Shown: positions 43,400 through 53,569, counted from the stretch's first letter. The stretch is DNA of 64,000 nt from Bin87 sp965204395 (GCA_965204395.1 OZ241987.1:4638359-4702358), one strand, 5' to 3'. Numbers and translations: made by a program. The notes: a model not told the origin generated them from the letters alone.

Positions 43400-44920
43400 A
43401 TGCATAACAAATTTCGATTCCTCGGGCGTCTGCTCCCGGTCTTGTCCGCGGTCGCGGCGATCGGTTTGATCGCGTGTACCGCGCCCGCTGCGCCAGCGCC
43501 GGGTAGTGAGCCCACCACGCCCGACGCCACTCTGCCTGCCGCCAGCGCTTCGTCAGCAAATCAGCAGGATATACCTATAGCTGATTTCGTTCAGCAGCAC
43601 GATGCAATTTCGGAATCCTGGGACCAGTTCCACGGGGAGTTCGATCAGTGGAGCGCAAGCCTGGCGGAGTGTCACCCCAATGCCTTGCGTGATGCCGTGA
43701 ACGACTTCGCCATCTCGTTCAATTCCGTAACTGAACAGGCGCGCGGCCTCACCCGGGGGAAGACAAGCGGCGAAATCGCCGACCTGCTGATCGTCGCAGC
43801 CGAAGAGGAGGAAGCGGCATTCCGACAGTTGCGCGACCGCTGGCAGCCCAACAATATCTCGTTGTTCGAAAACGTGGAGCAACACCGCACCAAAGCCTCC
43901 CAGGCCCAAAAGAGCGCCGAGGATCGTGTTATCGAGTTGCGGGACGGGTTTGAAGATGCGGCCGACCCCGAAGCCACCGCAGAATTCCTGGAGGCCTTTG
44001 AACCCATCAGGGATGACTGGAAGCAGCTGCACGAAGAATATGAAAATCTGCGCGAGGAAGCCGAGAGCCTGGGCGACGAAGCCGTTCTCGAAGGGATCGA
44101 GCAGCACGTGGAAAACCTGGGCGGGATCATAGATGCCATCGAGGAACTGCCCGAACTCGAAGGAGCCGAAGAAACGGTGGAGGAACTCCTGGCCGCCGCT
44201 AAAGCCGAGCTGGAGGCTTTCGAGGCCGCCAATGACTCGTCAAGTACCACAACCACCGCTACCACCACTGATACTTCCACCACTTCGACGACCGAGTCCG
44301 GTAACGGCGCCGCGACTGGGACAACCGAGTCATCGGAAAGCACTGAAGCCGACACAACCGCGTCGGACGCACAAACCGAGGCGGAGGATTCAACGTCGAA
44401 TGGGTCAGGGAGCGCCGGAGGCGGACTCCCGGATTTCGCACCGCTGGACGAGGTCACGGAAGCCAACGCCAAGGTACTCAAAGCGGCCAACCGCACCATC
44501 GAAGACCTGGCCGACCCAGACGCCGAGCGAGGTCTGGCCGAGTTGCAGGTATTCGACACCGAATACGCTCGACTGGTCCGGGCTTGGGACGCCTTCCACG
44601 AAGAGTACAACGATTGGCGGAAAGATGACGGTGGCTGCGATCGCGCGCAGGTCGTGCAGGACCTGGAAGAACACAGCCTGCAGATCGCAGAGATTGCCCG
44701 CGATGTGCGGGGCCTCCCTAGCGCCGGCCCGCTTCTACCCATATACTCTCTGCTGACTGAGGCGGCGGCCCGCGACGAAGACGCCATCCGGACCCTTCGC
44801 TATACTTGGCAACCTTTCGCCCTCGACGCGTTCAAAGCCGTCCACCAGGAAAGGACTAACACCGAGAGCCTGCGTCGGCAGGCAGAAATCGCAGTGCAGG
44901 AGCTCGTCAACCGTTCATAA
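43400..44920 (+). CDS. Lipoprotein with duplicated helical domain
   Basis: A 506-residue protein with a lipoprotein signal (lipobox LIAC, C26). Two helical domains, about 55-180 and 385-505, share order and wording: WDQFHGEFDQW against WDAFHEEYNDW, a single Cys nearby, and a terminal LRDRWQPNNISLFENVEQHR against LRYTWQPFALDAFKAVHQER. Between them lie a coiled, Glu-rich segment and a Ser/Thr-rich linker (about 275-345). An internal duplication is clear. Function unknown; co-transcription with the SppA-like protease suggests an envelope role. Confidence 0.8.
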   Translation: MHNKFRFLGRLLPVLSAVAAIGLIACTAPAAPAPGSEPTTPDATLPAASASSANQQDIPIADFVQQHDAISESWDQFHGEFDQWSASLAECHPNALRDAVNDFAISFNSVTEQARGLTRGKTSGEIADLLIVAAEEEEAAFRQLRDRWQPNNISLFENVEQHRTKASQAQKSAEDRVIELRDGFEDAADPEATAEFLEAFEPIRDDWKQLHEEYENLREEAESLGDEAVLEGIEQHVENLGGIIDAIEELPELEGAEETVEELLAAAKAELEAFEAANDSSSTTTTATTTDTSTTSTTESGNGAATGTTESSESTEADTTASDAQTEAEDSTSNGSGSAGGGLPDFAPLDEVTEANAKVLKAANRTIEDLADPDAERGLAELQVFDTEYARLVRAWDAFHEEYNDWRKDDGGCDRAQVVQDLEEHSLQIAEIARDVRGLPSAGPLLPIYSLLTEAAARDEDAIRTLRYTWQPFALDAFKAVHQERTNTESLRRQAEIAVQELVNRS

Positions 44921-44948
44921 TCCGGGCTCCCACCAGGAGGAACCACCG

Positions 44949-45860
44949 ATGGCTCTGCCTCCCGACCGCATCGACTACCTGCCAATCATTGACCGTCCGG
45001 TGATCAAATGGCCCAATGACGCTCGCGTCGCACTGTGGATTTCTCCCAACGTTGAGCATTACGAGTACCAACCGGTGAACGAGGGAGTGCGAGACCCCTG
45101 GCCCCGCACTCCGTATCCGGATGTCCAGCAGTACACCTACCGGGACTACGGCAATCGCATCGGGTTCTGGAGGATGCTGGAGCCGCTGGACAAGCATGGA
45201 ATCCGCTGCTGCGTCTCGCTCAACCTCGCGGTGTTGGAGCACTTCCCGGAGATCGCGGAAGCCATGATCGAGCGCGACTACGACTTCATGAGCCACGGGA
45301 TTTATAACACCCGCTACCTGTACACGTGTACCGAGGACGAGGAGCGCGAATTTTACCGCGATTGTATCGACACCCTGAGACGCCACACCGGCAAGCAACT
45401 GAAAGGCATGTTGGGACCCGCCATTTCAGGGAGTGTCAGCACGCCTGACCTGATGGCGGAGGCCGGACTGATTTATCACACCGACTGGTTCCACGACGAT
45501 CAGCCGACCCCGATCAAGGTCAACTCCGGGAAACTGGTCTCGGTTCCCTATTCCATCGAGCTCAACGACTCGTCGGTCCTGCGGGACAATCACTATACCG
45601 CCGAGTATTTCGCCGACATCTGCAAAGCGCAGTTCGACCAACTGTACGCAGAGGGCGCGGAAAGCGGACGGGTCATGTGCATCGCATTGCATCCCTTCCT
45701 GATCGGGCAACCGCATCGCATCAAGTACCTGGATGACACCCTGGGTTACATCATGTCCCACGACGGTGTGTGGCAAACTACCGCCGACGAGATAGCGGAA
45801 TACTACATCGCCAACTATTACGACCAGGCGATGGATCACGCTCAGCAGTTTGTCAGATAA
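44949..45860 (+). CDS. Polysaccharide-deacetylase-family (PuuE-like) hydrolase
   Basis: A 303-residue carbohydrate-esterase-4 NodB-fold protein resembling the cofactor-independent allantoinase PuuE group rather than chitin deacetylases. Features are a YEYQP segment after the first strand, DFMSHGIYN (histidine of the active site) and ALHPFLIGQPHRIKYL near the end. No signal peptide is seen, which fits cytoplasmic amide hydrolysis. GGAGGA precedes the ATG. Followed by a paralog and an amidohydrolase. Confidence 0.88.
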   Translation: MALPPDRIDYLPIIDRPVIKWPNDARVALWISPNVEHYEYQPVNEGVRDPWPRTPYPDVQQYTYRDYGNRIGFWRMLEPLDKHGIRCCVSLNLAVLEHFPEIAEAMIERDYDFMSHGIYNTRYLYTCTEDEEREFYRDCIDTLRRHTGKQLKGMLGPAISGSVSTPDLMAEAGLIYHTDWFHDDQPTPIKVNSGKLVSVPYSIELNDSSVLRDNHYTAEYFADICKAQFDQLYAEGAESGRVMCIALHPFLIGQPHRIKYLDDTLGYIMSHDGVWQTTADEIAEYYIANYYDQAMDHAQQFVR

Positions 45861-45902
45861 ACATTCTGCTCACCAACTTTGACCGTACGGAGGGTCGTCC
45901 CT

Positions 45903-46814
45903 ATGCCCGCACAACGCACTTTTGGCATGGACCACCCGCACCACGAGTGGTCGCCGATCATTTCGCGCCCAGCACTGCGGTGGCCCGACGGAGCGGGCGT
46001 GGCGCTCTGCGTGATCCTGGTGCTGGAGCACATGGAGTGGCAAGTTCCTGAAGGGAGTTTTCAGGTCGCCAACCTCGCCGGTGGATCGGCGCCGCGCGCT
46101 TTTCCGGACTACGCCCGGCTATCACACCGCGAATACGGGCACCGAATTGGCATTTTCCGCCTTTTGGACGTGTTGGAAAAACACGGTATCCCTGCGACCA
46201 TCGCCATGGATGCGATGACCGCCGAGAACTATCCGTACCTGGTACGGCACTGCATGGACCGAGGCTGCGAAATTATCGGGCACGGCATTTCAGTCAGCAG
46301 GATGATCACGTCCGACATGTCGGAGGACGAGGAACGCAGTTACATTCGCTCCTCCATCGATTCCCTCGTCGCCGCAACAAGATCAGCCCCGCAAGGCTGG
46401 CTGAGCCCGGAATACGGCGAATCCGAGCGCACCCCACGATTGCTCGCCCAAGCGGGCCTCCGTTACGTATGCGACTGGGCCAACGACGAGCAACCCTATC
46501 CGATGACCACTGGCGACGATCCCTTCTTTGCGCTGCCTCTGCTCTATGAACTAGATGATGTCGCAAGCCTGGCGCAGCGCAAGGTGACGGTAGCCGACTA
46601 CCAACGCCGGCTCACCGAAAGTTTCGACACTCTGCTCGAGGACGGCGCATCCAACGGCCGGGTCCTGGCGCTCAATTGGCATCCGTGGTTGGTCGGACAG
46701 CCATTCCGAGTCGGAACGGTCGATGCGGCGTTGGGACACATGATGCGGACCGGCGGTGTATGGGCCGCAACCGGTTCGGATATTGTTGAGCAGTACCGGG
46801 CCCAAACCACCTGA
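45903..46814 (+). CDS. Polysaccharide-deacetylase-family (PuuE-like) hydrolase, paralog
   Basis: A 303-residue paralog of the previous gene: EHMEWQ at the first strand, CEIIGHGISVSR (active-site histidine) and ALNWHPWLVGQPFRVGTVD at the end. The two share order and motifs throughout, indicating tandem duplication. I chose ATG 45903 with GGAGG upstream over TTG 45879. It lies 12 bases before an amidohydrolase gene. Confidence 0.88.
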   Translation: MPAQRTFGMDHPHHEWSPIISRPALRWPDGAGVALCVILVLEHMEWQVPEGSFQVANLAGGSAPRAFPDYARLSHREYGHRIGIFRLLDVLEKHGIPATIAMDAMTAENYPYLVRHCMDRGCEIIGHGISVSRMITSDMSEDEERSYIRSSIDSLVAATRSAPQGWLSPEYGESERTPRLLAQAGLRYVCDWANDEQPYPMTTGDDPFFALPLLYELDDVASLAQRKVTVADYQRRLTESFDTLLEDGASNGRVLALNWHPWLVGQPFRVGTVDAALGHMMRTGGVWAATGSDIVEQYRAQTT

Positions 46815-46826
46815 CGGGGGCAAATC

Positions 46827-48365
46827 ATGGCTTCCTCATTGATCCGCGGCAGGTACCTCCTGAGCGCGTCTGGCGATGGCGGTCCTATCGAGACCCTTTA
46901 CGATGTAGGGGTCTATCAGGAGGACGGCCTCATCAAGGATGTCGGGCCCTTCGAAACATTGCGAGCGGAATACACGCCTGATGCGGAATTGGGTGGCCCG
47001 AACTACGCCATCATTCCGGGTCTGGTGAACTCGCATCACCACGGGCGTGGCGTCACCACGCTACAAATGGGTACCTGCGACGATTGCCTGGAGATGTGGA
47101 TCCTGGCCGGATGGGGGCGGCGCCCCTACGACCACTATCTGATGACCCTCTACACCGCGATTAACATGCTGGAATCCGGCACCACCACCGTGATGTACAA
47201 CCATCCACAAACTGCGGCCGGCACCCTGAAGGAGGATGTCGACGCGGTGCTGAAGGGATTTTTGGATGCCGGGATGCGTGTGGCCTTTTCCAGCTACCTA
47301 CGGAATCAAAACCGGGTGGTGTATGCCGACGATGCTAATTTCTTGGGCGGGTTGCCCGCCGACCTGTCCAACGACCTCCGTCGTTACCTGGCAGTCAGCC
47401 ACATGAGCGATGACGACTATTTCGCGTTTAGCAATGAGATGCATCGGCAATACCACGGGGATCACTCTGGCAAGGTTCGCGTGCTGCTAAGTCCGGCCAA
47501 CGTGCAGTGGAACTCCGACGATTTCCTGCTCCGCACTAAAGAGCAAGCCGCGCGTCTGCAAACCGGCATCCACATGCACCTGGTGGAAAGCCCCTACCAG
47601 AAGGATTACGGCATCCGCACCTGGGGCAAAACCCCAGTGCAGCACCTTCAGGATCTGGAGTTCCTGGGCCCGGAGGTTTCCTTTGCGCATTCGGTGTGGC
47701 TGACGGACAGCGACATCGACCTTCTAGCTAACTCGGGGGCGACGGTCTGCCACAACGCCAGCTCGAACCTCCGGCTCAAGAACGGCATCGCGCCGGTCAA
47801 TCCGATGCTGGCCCGGGGCGTCAACGTCGCCATGGGAACCGACAGCACGGCCATCAACGATGATGACGACCTGCTCCAGGAAATGCGCCTGGTGAGCAAA
47901 CTGCATCGCCAACCGGGCCTCACCGAACCCGCCATTACAGCGGAACAGGTGCTGAGTATGGCCACGGCCAACGCCGCTGTGCCCACCGGGTTCGCCGGCG
48001 AGATCGGCGCATTGAGGCCCGGGTACCGTGCCGACATGTTGCTGATCAGGTTGGACGCATTGGGCGATCCCTACCTGGACGAAGACGTCCCTCCTGTGGA
48101 AGTGATTTTAGGGCGAGCAAAGGCCCGCGACATTGCCGCCACCATCGTTGATGGAGAAGTGGTGACACAGGACGGCCAGCATCCACGGGTTGACAAGGCC
48201 GACGTGGCCCGCGAATTGAGGGAGCAACTGGCGCGACCTGTGGAACCCGAGACGTTGGCGGTGCGGCGTATGGCCGCCCAACTTTCACCGTACGTGGAGC
48301 GTTTTTATCTAAACCATCCGCCGGTCATCGCAAATCCCCATTATCTGTACAACAGCCGCACGTGA
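46827..48365 (+). CDS. Amidohydrolase (chlorohydrolase/deaminase type)
   Basis: A 512-residue metal-dependent hydrolase of the TRZ/ATZ-SsnA type. The HxH motif is in PGLVNSHHHGRG; later ligands appear as GIHMHLVESP, SFAHSVWLTD and AMGTDSTAIN (Asp). This group removes amino or chloro substituents from heterocycles. The coupling to two PuuE-like deacetylase-fold genes suggests successive ring opening and deamination of a nitrogen heterocycle. Confidence 0.9.
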   Translation: MASSLIRGRYLLSASGDGGPIETLYDVGVYQEDGLIKDVGPFETLRAEYTPDAELGGPNYAIIPGLVNSHHHGRGVTTLQMGTCDDCLEMWILAGWGRRPYDHYLMTLYTAINMLESGTTTVMYNHPQTAAGTLKEDVDAVLKGFLDAGMRVAFSSYLRNQNRVVYADDANFLGGLPADLSNDLRRYLAVSHMSDDDYFAFSNEMHRQYHGDHSGKVRVLLSPANVQWNSDDFLLRTKEQAARLQTGIHMHLVESPYQKDYGIRTWGKTPVQHLQDLEFLGPEVSFAHSVWLTDSDIDLLANSGATVCHNASSNLRLKNGIAPVNPMLARGVNVAMGTDSTAINDDDDLLQEMRLVSKLHRQPGLTEPAITAEQVLSMATANAAVPTGFAGEIGALRPGYRADMLLIRLDALGDPYLDEDVPPVEVILGRAKARDIAATIVDGEVVTQDGQHPRVDKADVARELREQLARPVEPETLAVRRMAAQLSPYVERFYLNHPPVIANPHYLYNSRT

Positions 48366-48734
48366 TCCTGGTAACGTTTGTCGACCACTCGGTCTACTAT
48401 GGTTTCACGGCTCGGTTAGAGCGGAGAACCCTTTCAACAGGAAAGGTGCTCGTCTCTCCACCTACGAATCGGCCCCGTGTGCATCGTTTAATCGGAAAGC
48501 GCCCAGGTAAACATGAAATGCACAAGCGCACACATATTGTGCACATCGTGCATTATTTCGCCATTTTTGTCTGTTTCAATACAAATTGGCGGCGATGCTT
48601 TGCATTTTCGTGCGGCCCGGCAACTGAACGCGACTGTTTCCTACGGATTTGTTCCCCGACTTCAAGCACCTAGGTAAAACTATTTTTGCTGCCCCAAAGT
48701 CAGGATGTCCAAATACTTTGAGCCTATCTACCCT
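48366..48734. other. Intergenic region
   Basis: AT-rich spacer. It contains TATTGTGCACATCGTGCA at about 48535-48552, with the short palindrome TGTGCACA, which resembles the TTGTGCGCACAA site at 49392. A second regulator site is possible. No gene is supported. Confidence 0.4.
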
Positions 48735-49307
48735 TTATTCGCTTCGGAGCGCCTCCCTGAATGCCGGATTCAGCATGTAAGTGTCCAACCTCTTGTGGAA
48801 TTCGACGGGACGGGGCAGGCTTATGTTACCGTTCGCTCGCTGCACACGCCGCAGAGCGTGTCCGATACTTACTTGTGTCGTACGAATGGTGTCAGTTTCG
48901 ATCCCAAGCTGAGCTGTGATGGCGTCCCTGGTCATGCCTTCCGCGCCGGCCGCGGCCAGGATCGACACCAATCGGCGCGCGCTCTCCGACATGTTCCTCA
49001 CCAATTCGCTGCCCAATCGGCTATCCCATTGTGCCGGCCATGCGGGTTCGGGAAGGGACTGACGATAGGCGATGCCGGGCGCATGATTCCCGAATCGGGG
49101 TCGGTGTCCCATTGGCAATTCTCCAACCTGCTCAGTGGTCCATTCGACATGAGAGCCTCCTTCATCTTCCCAGTCCGTTTCAAAGACCGACGTTGACGAG
49201 GCCAATCCCAGTTGGTCAGGATCTCCCATTGAGGCAATACGCCGTAACGCATCCACCGTTCCGTCCGGATCCCCTTCGATGCTGATTTTTATTACAATGG
49301 GCGGCAT
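48735..49307 (-). CDS. Putative helix-turn-helix protein (190 aa)
   Basis: A 190-residue protein with an N-terminal beta-strand start (PPIVIKISIEGDPDGTVDAL), an acidic middle with WTTEQVGELPMG, and a C-terminal helical part. That part (AEGMTRDAITAQLGIETDTIRTT) has the spacing of a winged helix or MarR-like recognition unit. CGGAG precedes the ATG. It is divergent from the hydantoinase operon across a palindromic site, which fits a local regulator. No family is recognised. Confidence 0.65.
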   Translation of the reverse strand: MPPIVIKISIEGDPDGTVDALRRIASMGDPDQLGLASSTSVFETDWEDEGGSHVEWTTEQVGELPMGHRPRFGNHAPGIAYRQSLPEPAWPAQWDSRLGSELVRNMSESARRLVSILAAAGAEGMTRDAITAQLGIETDTIRTTQVSIGHALRRVQRANGNISLPRPVEFHKRLDTYMLNPAFREALRSE

Positions 49308-49391
49308 TGTGCGCTCCGCATGTTTTATTGGTGTAGTGTTTCCGCCAATAGTATCACGTTTTTAAACCCACGTTAGCCCAATAATCCATCG

Positions 49392-49403
49392 TTGTGCGCA
49401 CAA
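49392..49403. promoter_or_regulatory. Perfect 12-bp palindrome, candidate operator
   Basis: TTGTGCGCACAA lies in the 203-base gap between the divergent helix-turn-helix gene and hyuA-like gene. Related strings (TTGTGCGC near the regulator start, TTGTGCAC near 48537) recur around the regulator gene. Confidence 0.5.
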
Positions 49404-49510
49404 ACATTACCGATTTAGTGCATGAACGGCCTTGTGCCCAAGTTCTTGACTGCACTGGCGATTGACCGACACGCCCATGTGCCCCGACACGTACATTAAA
49501 AGGGAACCAG

Positions 49511-51586
49511 ATGCCTCAATATACTTTAGCCGTTGACGTCGGCGGCACCTTCACAGATCTTGTTCTTGCCGACTTGGAAACCGGCTCACAGACGGTGTAT
49601 AAAACTCCTTCCACTCCTGAAGATCCGTCGATAGGATTCCTCAAGGGACTGACCGATATCCTGGACGCGACAGAAGTTAAACCAGCGGACGTGGTTCACA
49701 TATTGCACGGTACGACCATCGCCACCAATTCCGTTCTGGAAAACAAGGGCGCTCAAGTTGGCCTGCTGGTCACCACCGGGTACAAGTACGTCCTTGAGAT
49801 CGCTCGACACGGCACTCCCAGACTGGCCAATCCCAATACGTGGGTTAAGCCTGAACGTCCCGTGCAGCCGCGAAATTGCCTGGAGATCAACGAGCGCACC
49901 ACTTTCGAGGGTGAAATCCTGTTGGCGCTGGACGAAATGGAAGTGGTTCGGGCAGCCCAGTTTTTCTCCCAGGCTGGGGTCGCCGCCGTAGCGGTCGCCT
50001 TTCTGCACTCCTACGCCAATCCAACCAATGAGCAGCGCGCTCGGGAAATCCTGTTCCGGGAACTTCCGGAGGTGCCCGTTTCCCTGTCGTCCGACGTGTT
50101 GCCCGTATATCGCGAGTACGAGCGGGCCATCACCACGGTCCTTAACGCATACGTGACGCCACGCGTCAGCCGTTACATCAATAATCTCAAGCATTCTTTG
50201 GCGTCGCTGGAAACCCCGGCCGCCTTATCCATAATGAAATCCAACGGCGGCATTATCGGCGCTGACGCCGCCGTGAGTCAGCCCGTGTACACTGCTCTAT
50301 CCGGTCCGGCGGCCGGAGTCATCGCTACCGCACAAATCGCCGGGGGCGTCGGGGTAACGAACTGCATATCGTTCGATATGGGCGGCACCAGCACCGACGT
50401 ATCGCTGCTCCGCGACGGCCAACCCGGTTTGACTCTGAACGGTAAGTTGGGAGATTGGCCTATCCAGCTCCCCATGCTGGACATCGCCACTATCGGCTGC
50501 GGAGGGGGCAGCATTGCAAAAGTCTCCCCATACGGCAGTCTTACCGTCGGTCCCGACAGCGCGGGAGCCGATCCAGGACCCGCCTGTTATGGCAGAGGCG
50601 CGACCGCGGCGACGGTTACTGATGCGAACCTCGTCCTGGGAAGGGTCAACACACAGATAGCCGGCGGTCAACTATCCCTGGACGCTCAGGCGTCCGCTCA
50701 GACTGTCCATGACACCGTTGCCGCGCCCCTGGCCCTGGATTTGGCCGCTGCCGCCAGCGGGATAATCAGAATCGCAAACAACGCTATGGTAGGAGCCATC
50801 CGCAACATCAGTGTCGAGCGCGGCCACGACCCGCGAGATTTCGCCCTGATAGCGTATGGCGGCGCCGGGCCGATGCACGCGATCGATGTCGCCAACCTTT
50901 TGGGAATCGAAACGGTGGTCGTACCGGCGCACCCGGGCATCACATCGGCCTCCGGTTTGCTCGCCGCTGAATTCAAGAACGACTACGCTCGGACTGTGCC
51001 TCAACAGGGCAATCACTTCGATATTCGGGGTATCGCAGACGTATTCGACGTACTGGAACGGGAGGGTATGATCTGGCTGAGCGCCGAAGGCGTCCCTGCG
51101 GCCAGCCGCCACCTATCCCGTTCGGCCGATCTCCGGTACGCCCACCAGGGATCCGAGTTGACGGTCCAATACAGTAATACGGCGGTCGACGAACCGGGTC
51201 TCCGCAATCTGGTGGAGAATTTCCACCAAGAGCATCACCAACTATACGGATTCTCCCTGGAACAGCCCGTCGAAATCGTAACTCTCCGAGTCACTGCATC
51301 CGGACAGGTAGGGGCGGCGAACGGTTCCCCGCCTGTTGAACCTACGCACGGAGTCTCTTCCCCTGCCCAGGCCATCGAACCAGACACTTACCGGAAAGTC
51401 TACTTCGACGAGACTGCGGGGTTCGTCGAATGCCCGATCTACAAGCGCGACGATTTAGTGGCGGGTTGCGTTGTGGATGGACCTGCCATCTTGGAAGGGA
51501 TGGACTCCACTGTAGTGATCAACCCGGGTTGGTTATCCCGTATCGACCAGCACGGCAATTGCATCATTCGAGGGAACGGAGGTTAG
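49511..51586 (+). CDS. Hydantoinase/oxoprolinase family, A subunit
   Basis: A 691-residue protein of the HyuA/acetone carboxylase beta type. The N-terminal ATP-fold motif is AVDVGGTFTDLVLAD; HGTTIATNSVLE and FDMGGTSTDVSLL follow. These enzymes hydrolyse cyclic amides such as hydantoin or 5-oxoproline with ATP. The B subunit gene begins three bases after the stop, so the two form an operon. Substrate undetermined. Confidence 0.93.
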   Translation: MPQYTLAVDVGGTFTDLVLADLETGSQTVYKTPSTPEDPSIGFLKGLTDILDATEVKPADVVHILHGTTIATNSVLENKGAQVGLLVTTGYKYVLEIARHGTPRLANPNTWVKPERPVQPRNCLEINERTTFEGEILLALDEMEVVRAAQFFSQAGVAAVAVAFLHSYANPTNEQRAREILFRELPEVPVSLSSDVLPVYREYERAITTVLNAYVTPRVSRYINNLKHSLASLETPAALSIMKSNGGIIGADAAVSQPVYTALSGPAAGVIATAQIAGGVGVTNCISFDMGGTSTDVSLLRDGQPGLTLNGKLGDWPIQLPMLDIATIGCGGGSIAKVSPYGSLTVGPDSAGADPGPACYGRGATAATVTDANLVLGRVNTQIAGGQLSLDAQASAQTVHDTVAAPLALDLAAAASGIIRIANNAMVGAIRNISVERGHDPRDFALIAYGGAGPMHAIDVANLLGIETVVVPAHPGITSASGLLAAEFKNDYARTVPQQGNHFDIRGIADVFDVLEREGMIWLSAEGVPAASRHLSRSADLRYAHQGSELTVQYSNTAVDEPGLRNLVENFHQEHHQLYGFSLEQPVEIVTLRVTASGQVGAANGSPPVEPTHGVSSPAQAIEPDTYRKVYFDETAGFVECPIYKRDDLVAGCVVDGPAILEGMDSTVVINPGWLSRIDQHGNCIIRGNGG

Positions 51587-51588
51587 CA

Positions 51589-53424
51589 ATGAGCGACGCA
51601 AACAAAACCCAGGTCGACCCAATCACTCGCCAACTTGTCCGTGGCAGCCTACGCGCCGCTCGCCTGGAGTGCGAATTGATCATCGAGCGCACGGCCATGT
51701 CGGCGTTCATCCGCGAGAAGAAGGATTACACCGTAAGCTTTCTGGACCGCCACGGCCAGGAAATATACGGCGACACCATGGGGAGCGATATTCTGGGTTG
51801 CGTCTGGCAACACTACCCCGTCGAATCCATGCGGCCGGGCGACCTTTACTGGTACAACGATCCTTACCTTTCTGAGGGAAGCATCACCCACACGCCGGAC
51901 ATGGTGTTCATCGCTCCCGTCTTTTGCGACGAAGAAATCGTGGCCTACTGTCATTCGTTCGCCCATTTCTGGGACTTGGGCGGATCCCGCCCCGGCAGCA
52001 TTGGTCCCGCCAATACCGAAATCTTTCACGATGGAACGCTGGTGCCTCCCATAAAAATCATCGACAGCGGCCGGCTCAATGACGAGGCATACCGCATTAT
52101 CCTCCGCAACTCCCGATATCCCGATTTGCTGGAAGGGGATTCACGAGCGCTGATGGCTGCGGCCAATCGGGCACAGGAACGCCTATTGGAGATGTTCGAC
52201 CGCTTCGGAAAGCGAACCATGCTCGACGCTATCGCTGAAGATCAGGCCGACACCGGGCGTCTGGTTCGAGACAAGACTCTGGAAATGATCTCGGAGGGCG
52301 AGTACGCCGTTCGCGACTATATGGACCACGAGGGCCTGGGCGATCACTGGCATTCATTCCACCTTACGCTGAGCAGGAAAGGCGACGAAATATCGCTTGA
52401 CGCTTCCAACAGCGACGACCAAGCCGACGGATCAATAAACTTCATCGCCAGCGACGGCGCCCTCAAGGCGTATTTCGGCCAGTACTTTCACCAGTTTGAC
52501 GCTTCGTTGCTCGCCAACCACGGCCTCCTGTCTGGAATAGACGCAGTGAAACTCCGTCCGGGCAGCATTCTCCGCCCGGAATGGCCGGCGGCGTTGGGTT
52601 GTCGCGCCCACACTTTCACCAAACTCAAAAGCGCCGTCCGGGCCGTCCTGGCCCAAGCCACCGATGGCAACGTGATGGCCGGCGCCGCTGTGTACGTGAT
52701 CGCCTACTGGCGCATGAAAGACCGCGACACTGGTGCATGGCTGCTTTGCACCGACGGAATCGCGGTCGGGCATGGCGCCAGACCTTTCGGAGACGGCCTC
52801 GACGCCATCTACCAGAGGCACAACGAAAACTACCCCGGCGAGTTCATGGAAATGGAGTACCCGCTCCGCTTGGAACGCTACGCCATATCCACGGATTCAG
52901 GCGGGCCCGGCAAATACCGCGGGGGTTGCGGCGTGATTCGAGACGTGCGCCTGTTGGCCGACGAGGGCACTTTCGGGTTGCGGGTCGAGAACAGCTTGTT
53001 CCCCACCTGGGGCGTCGCGGGTGGCATGGGTGGCGGAATTTCCAGGGTAGTTCTCAACCCTAACACGCCTGAAGAACGCGAGATCCGCCCGTTCTCGGAC
53101 GACAATCATTGGAAGTGCGGCGACCTGGTGCGGATATATACCGCCGGCGGCGGCGGTTGGGGCGATCCGTTGGAACGGGACGTCGCTATGGTTCTTGACG
53201 ATGTCATGGACGGCTTCGTATCCGTTGACGCCGCCCGCGACAGTTACGGCGTCGTCATAAATCCCGAGACCAATCAGGTTGACCAACTCGCCACCGAGTC
53301 GCAACGAGACCAAATTCGCGTTGCCCGCGGTGGCACCAAAATGTTCCACCGCTTTAACTATTTCCAAACCGAAGCCGAGGAATACGAGTGGGTAAACCGG
53401 AATATACCTCGCGACGTCAGTTAG
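51589..53424 (+). CDS. Hydantoinase/oxoprolinase family, B subunit
   Basis: A 611-residue HyuB-type subunit: DPITRQLVRGSLRAARLECE near the start, HSFAHFWDLGGSRPGSIG (metal-binding region), DSGGPGKYRGGCGV and the C-terminal TAGGGGWGDPLERD. Slightly longer than usual at the C-terminus (KMFHRFNYFQTEAEEYEW). Acts with the A subunit at 49511-51586. GGAGG precedes the ATG. Confidence 0.93.
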   Translation: MSDANKTQVDPITRQLVRGSLRAARLECELIIERTAMSAFIREKKDYTVSFLDRHGQEIYGDTMGSDILGCVWQHYPVESMRPGDLYWYNDPYLSEGSITHTPDMVFIAPVFCDEEIVAYCHSFAHFWDLGGSRPGSIGPANTEIFHDGTLVPPIKIIDSGRLNDEAYRIILRNSRYPDLLEGDSRALMAAANRAQERLLEMFDRFGKRTMLDAIAEDQADTGRLVRDKTLEMISEGEYAVRDYMDHEGLGDHWHSFHLTLSRKGDEISLDASNSDDQADGSINFIASDGALKAYFGQYFHQFDASLLANHGLLSGIDAVKLRPGSILRPEWPAALGCRAHTFTKLKSAVRAVLAQATDGNVMAGAAVYVIAYWRMKDRDTGAWLLCTDGIAVGHGARPFGDGLDAIYQRHNENYPGEFMEMEYPLRLERYAISTDSGGPGKYRGGCGVIRDVRLLADEGTFGLRVENSLFPTWGVAGGMGGGISRVVLNPNTPEEREIRPFSDDNHWKCGDLVRIYTAGGGGWGDPLERDVAMVLDDVMDGFVSVDAARDSYGVVINPETNQVDQLATESQRDQIRVARGGTKMFHRFNYFQTEAEEYEWVNRNIPRDVS

Positions 53425-53569
53425 GCAAAAAATTCCGGAACGGTTCACGATCGCGCCCCGACTAGACAGGTGGACAAAACGGGGCCTTTCTGGATGTGGG
53501 GCAAGGAAACCTCCGGACCGGCTTCACAGGTCCGGTTCCTCCAGCAGCGGTGCGCGGTTGGCATAAAAA

